A stretch of DNA of 7,661 bases from an uncultured Prevotella sp. (lineage in GTDB: Bacteria; Bacteroidota; Bacteroidia; Bacteroidales; Bacteroidaceae). Position numbers and translations under genes: made by a program. Positions 6,310 to 7,661 of the stretch are shown in pieces. The notes under the pieces were generated by a model, which saw only the letters and a list, made by a program, of their open reading frames with translations, ran no database searches and had not been told where the DNA came from. Each line of letters begins with the position of its first letter. Within the stretch, counting starts at the first letter, position 1. The stretch is taken from NCBI GenBank assembly GCA_938018155.1, contig CALIIG010000266.1, forward strand, positions 1-7,661. Reading direction: 5' to 3'.

Positions 6310-6410
6310 TAAAACGGTTTGTACCGGTTATAAATACTTATATAAGCTAACGTCTAAAACGGTTTGTTTATAAACGATAGCCTATATAATGGCTGATGTA
6401 AAACGATTGA
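6310..6410. repeat. Spaced direct repeats TAAAACGGTTTGT, two exact copies and one decayed
   Basis: TAAAACGGTTTGT occurs at 6310-6322 and again, identical over 13 bases, at 6355-6367. A degraded copy, TAAAACGATTGA, lies at 6399-6410. The starts are 45 and 44 bases apart, so spacing is nearly constant while the bases between are not similar. The set lies between the DUF4301 stop and the nfn promoter, at least 130 bases upstream of the -33 element. It could be a regulator-binding array or the remains of a small tandem duplication. It is not a CRISPR: the repeats are too short and too few. Confidence 0.5.
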
Positions 6411-6420
6411 TAACCTTTAA

Positions 6421-7661
6421 TTATGCCTGATGAACATCACGCAATAAGTCGTTAACGGTTTTTACGGGATTAAATGTTGACAGCGGCACTTCAACGAAAA
6501 CGGTATTCCAATCGCTCATTGCGCCATTCCATAATCCTGGTAATTCAAGTGCCTTAAGGTCGTGTCCGTCTTTGCTTTTGTAGCTTATGAAACCTGTGTT
6601 ATGGTCAATATAATCGGGCAAATTGAACTTTTCTCCTTTATAATTCTTCGTAGAGCAAACAATATCTACGGGATTAAAGTGTGTGCCTTCGGCGAACATC
6701 TTCTGATATTCTGTATTATTTTTATCGATTTGTGAGACTTCCAGTATCTGCAAACTTATAGAACCGTCCTGATTATACGCCCAAAACGGACCGCCACCAG
6801 GCTCTCCTACGTTCCTCACAACACCGCAAACCCTGATAGGTCTGTTCAGTTTACATCTCAGATATTCAGCCAATTCACCGTCCTCCAGGCTCTCTGCACC
6901 TTGTTTTATGCAGCATAAGTTATTCTGAAGAAAGTGCAGAATCTCTTCAAGAACCTCACGTTTATAATTACCCGATTCAAGAACTTTCAAATAATCAAAT
7001 ACTTTTCGTTGTATCTTAATTAAAACGCCGGCTATGATTTGTTTCCATTTCACCGTATCTTCCTTGAATCGGTCAGGAACAACATTGTCTATATTTTTGA
7101 TAAAAATAATATCAGCGTCAATATCATTCAGATTCTCTATCAGTGCCCCATGCCCACCAGGTCTGAATAATAACGTACCATCAGCATTCCTAAATGGTTT
7201 ATTATCTGTTGTAGTTGCAATGGTATCAGTGGATGGTTTCTGTTCAGAGAGCATGACACTAAAGGCTACTCCAAACTTCTCTTCGTAGTAATCAAGTTTC
7301 TCTCTGACCTTTTCTGTGAAAAGCTCTAAGTGATTGTAAGACACCGTAAAATGAATATTCGTTGCGCCCTTGCTTTCAGCATATAAGGCAGCTTCTACCA
7401 AATGCTCCTCTATCGGTGTACGTGGCCCATCCTCATAATCGTGAAAAAACAGCAGTCCTTTAGGCAACTGACCGTAATTTAAGCCTTTCCGGCCGAGTAA
7501 ATTCTCTACAATAGCCTTATATTCCCCGGCCTGTATGAGCTTGCAAACGCCCACACCCTCGTTCTTTTTACATTGCTCGCAAAGTGCATGATGGAAAGCA
7601 AATTTACGGAAATTATCAAAAAACTCTTTCTCAAAATCGGTCTGCGGTGTATCGTAATCGG
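6421..7661 (-). CDS. DUF4301 family protein, 5' end cut by window edge
   Basis: The frame is open from the window edge (first whole codon at 7659) to TAA at 6421-6423, giving 412 visible residues. The family is about 500 residues as I recall, so about 100 N-terminal residues lie outside. GTG at 7554 is internal: the upstream codons read on as DYDTPQTDFEKEF. Family-typical blocks, counted from the first visible residue, are NYGQLPKGLLFFHDY (61-75), SEQKPSTDTIA (138-148), FRPGGHGALIENLN (165-178), FIKNIDNVVPD (186-196), and near the C-terminus GEPGGGPFWA, GTHFNPVD and LWNGAMSDWNTVFVEVP. The biochemical role is unknown. The run EQKPSTDT, GGHGAL, NIDN resembles the order of motifs in UDPGP-type sugar nucleotidyltransferases, which is only inference. 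No signal peptide can be judged. It is separated from the nfn operon by 305 bases and its own promoter, so it is probably a separate transcription unit. Confidence 0.85.
   Translation of the reverse strand, partial: DYDTPQTDFEKEFFDNFRKFAFHHALCEQCKKNEGVGVCKLIQAGEYKAIVENLLGRKGLNYGQLPKGLLFFHDYEDGPRTPIEEHLVEAALYAESKGATNIHFTVSYNHLELFTEKVREKLDYYEEKFGVAFSVMLSEQKPSTDTIATTTDNKPFRNADGTLLFRPGGHGALIENLNDIDADIIFIKNIDNVVPDRFKEDTVKWKQIIAGVLIKIQRKVFDYLKVLESGNYKREVLEEILHFLQNNLCCIKQGAESLEDGELAEYLRCKLNRPIRVCGVVRNVGEPGGGPFWAYNQDGSISLQILEVSQIDKNNTEYQKMFAEGTHFNPVDIVCSTKNYKGEKFNLPDYIDHNTGFISYKSKDGHDLKALELPGLWNGAMSDWNTVFVEVPLSTFNPVKTVNDLLRDVHQA

Larger units (their letters stand above)
6116..6420. other. AT-rich regulatory intergenic region, no gene
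   Basis: This stretch separates the DUF4301 stop from the nfn operon. It is markedly AT-rich and frequently interrupted by stop codons, and I see no coding sequence or RNA gene in it. It holds the nfn promoter, an inverted repeat over the -33 element, two palindrome-plus-GATAG motifs near its ends and a set of spaced direct repeats in its distal part, all listed separately. No convincing intrinsic terminator for the DUF4301 gene is visible. The best candidates, AGCC/GGCT at 6378-6393 and a CCC/GGG pairing near 6216-6230, have stems of only three or four bases and no U-run. The middle part, about 6190-6305, shows nothing I can name. Confidence 0.7.

Noticed and set aside
6310..6410. CRISPR array
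   Set aside because: Repeats are 13 bases, only two are exact, and no cas gene is present.
6421..7554. DUF4301 gene starting at GTG 7554
   Set aside because: The frame stays open to the window edge and the upstream residues read on without a break, so the gene is 5'-partial and GTG is internal.

Overview
The window looks like a piece of a Bacteroidota (probably Bacteroidales) chromosome carrying ordinary, mostly housekeeping genes. The evidence is a DUF4301 protein (a family I know essentially from Bacteroidota), a single-polypeptide Nfn-type oxidoreductase of the kind seen in Bacteroides relatives, a secreted PD40-repeat protein, no clear Shine-Dalgarno sites, and a promoter matching the Bacteroidota -33/-7 consensus (TTG and TAnnTTTG). 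Every supported gene is on the minus strand, so transcription runs from high to low coordinates.

Reading in the direction of transcription: the right edge (6421-7661) holds the 3' part of a DUF4301 gene, cut by the window end. A 305-base AT-rich intergenic stretch (6116-6420) follows. It carries a promoter for the next operon, an inverted repeat over the -33 element, two palindrome-plus-GATAG motifs near its two ends, and a 13-base direct repeat whose two exact copies and one decayed copy lie about 45 bases apart. The operon then has an nfnA-nfnB fusion (3701-6109), a secreted protein of unknown function with PD40 repeats and a coiled coil (2568-3698, 2 bases after nfn), a uridine/nucleoside phosphorylase (1688-2560, 7 bases after that), and, after 64 bases, mnmE. 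Downstream of mnmE, 1-175 contains no convincing gene. It has a pyrimidine-rich tract (as read on the minus strand) and a strong GC-rich hairpin whose T-tract faces the plus strand.

The main surprise is mnmE, which is frameshifted in the middle of its GTPase domain. The N-terminal reading frame stops at 574, and the missing G5 loop, C-terminal helices and terminal FCIGK continue in another frame from 604 to 176. Restoring one GATA unit at the junction rejoins the frames and exactly recreates the G4 guanine-specificity motif as NKID. This is either a real loss-of-function or slippage mutation or a sequencing/assembly error.

Functionally the operon joins redox cofactor balancing (NADH, NADPH, ferredoxin), nucleoside salvage and tRNA wobble modification. 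These do not form one obvious pathway, and I see no defence system, mobile element, CRISPR array or RNA gene. The unexplained items most worth following are the mnmE lesion, the operator-like symmetry at the nfn promoter, the spaced repeats upstream, the unknown PD40 protein, and the nucleotidyltransferase-like motifs in DUF4301.
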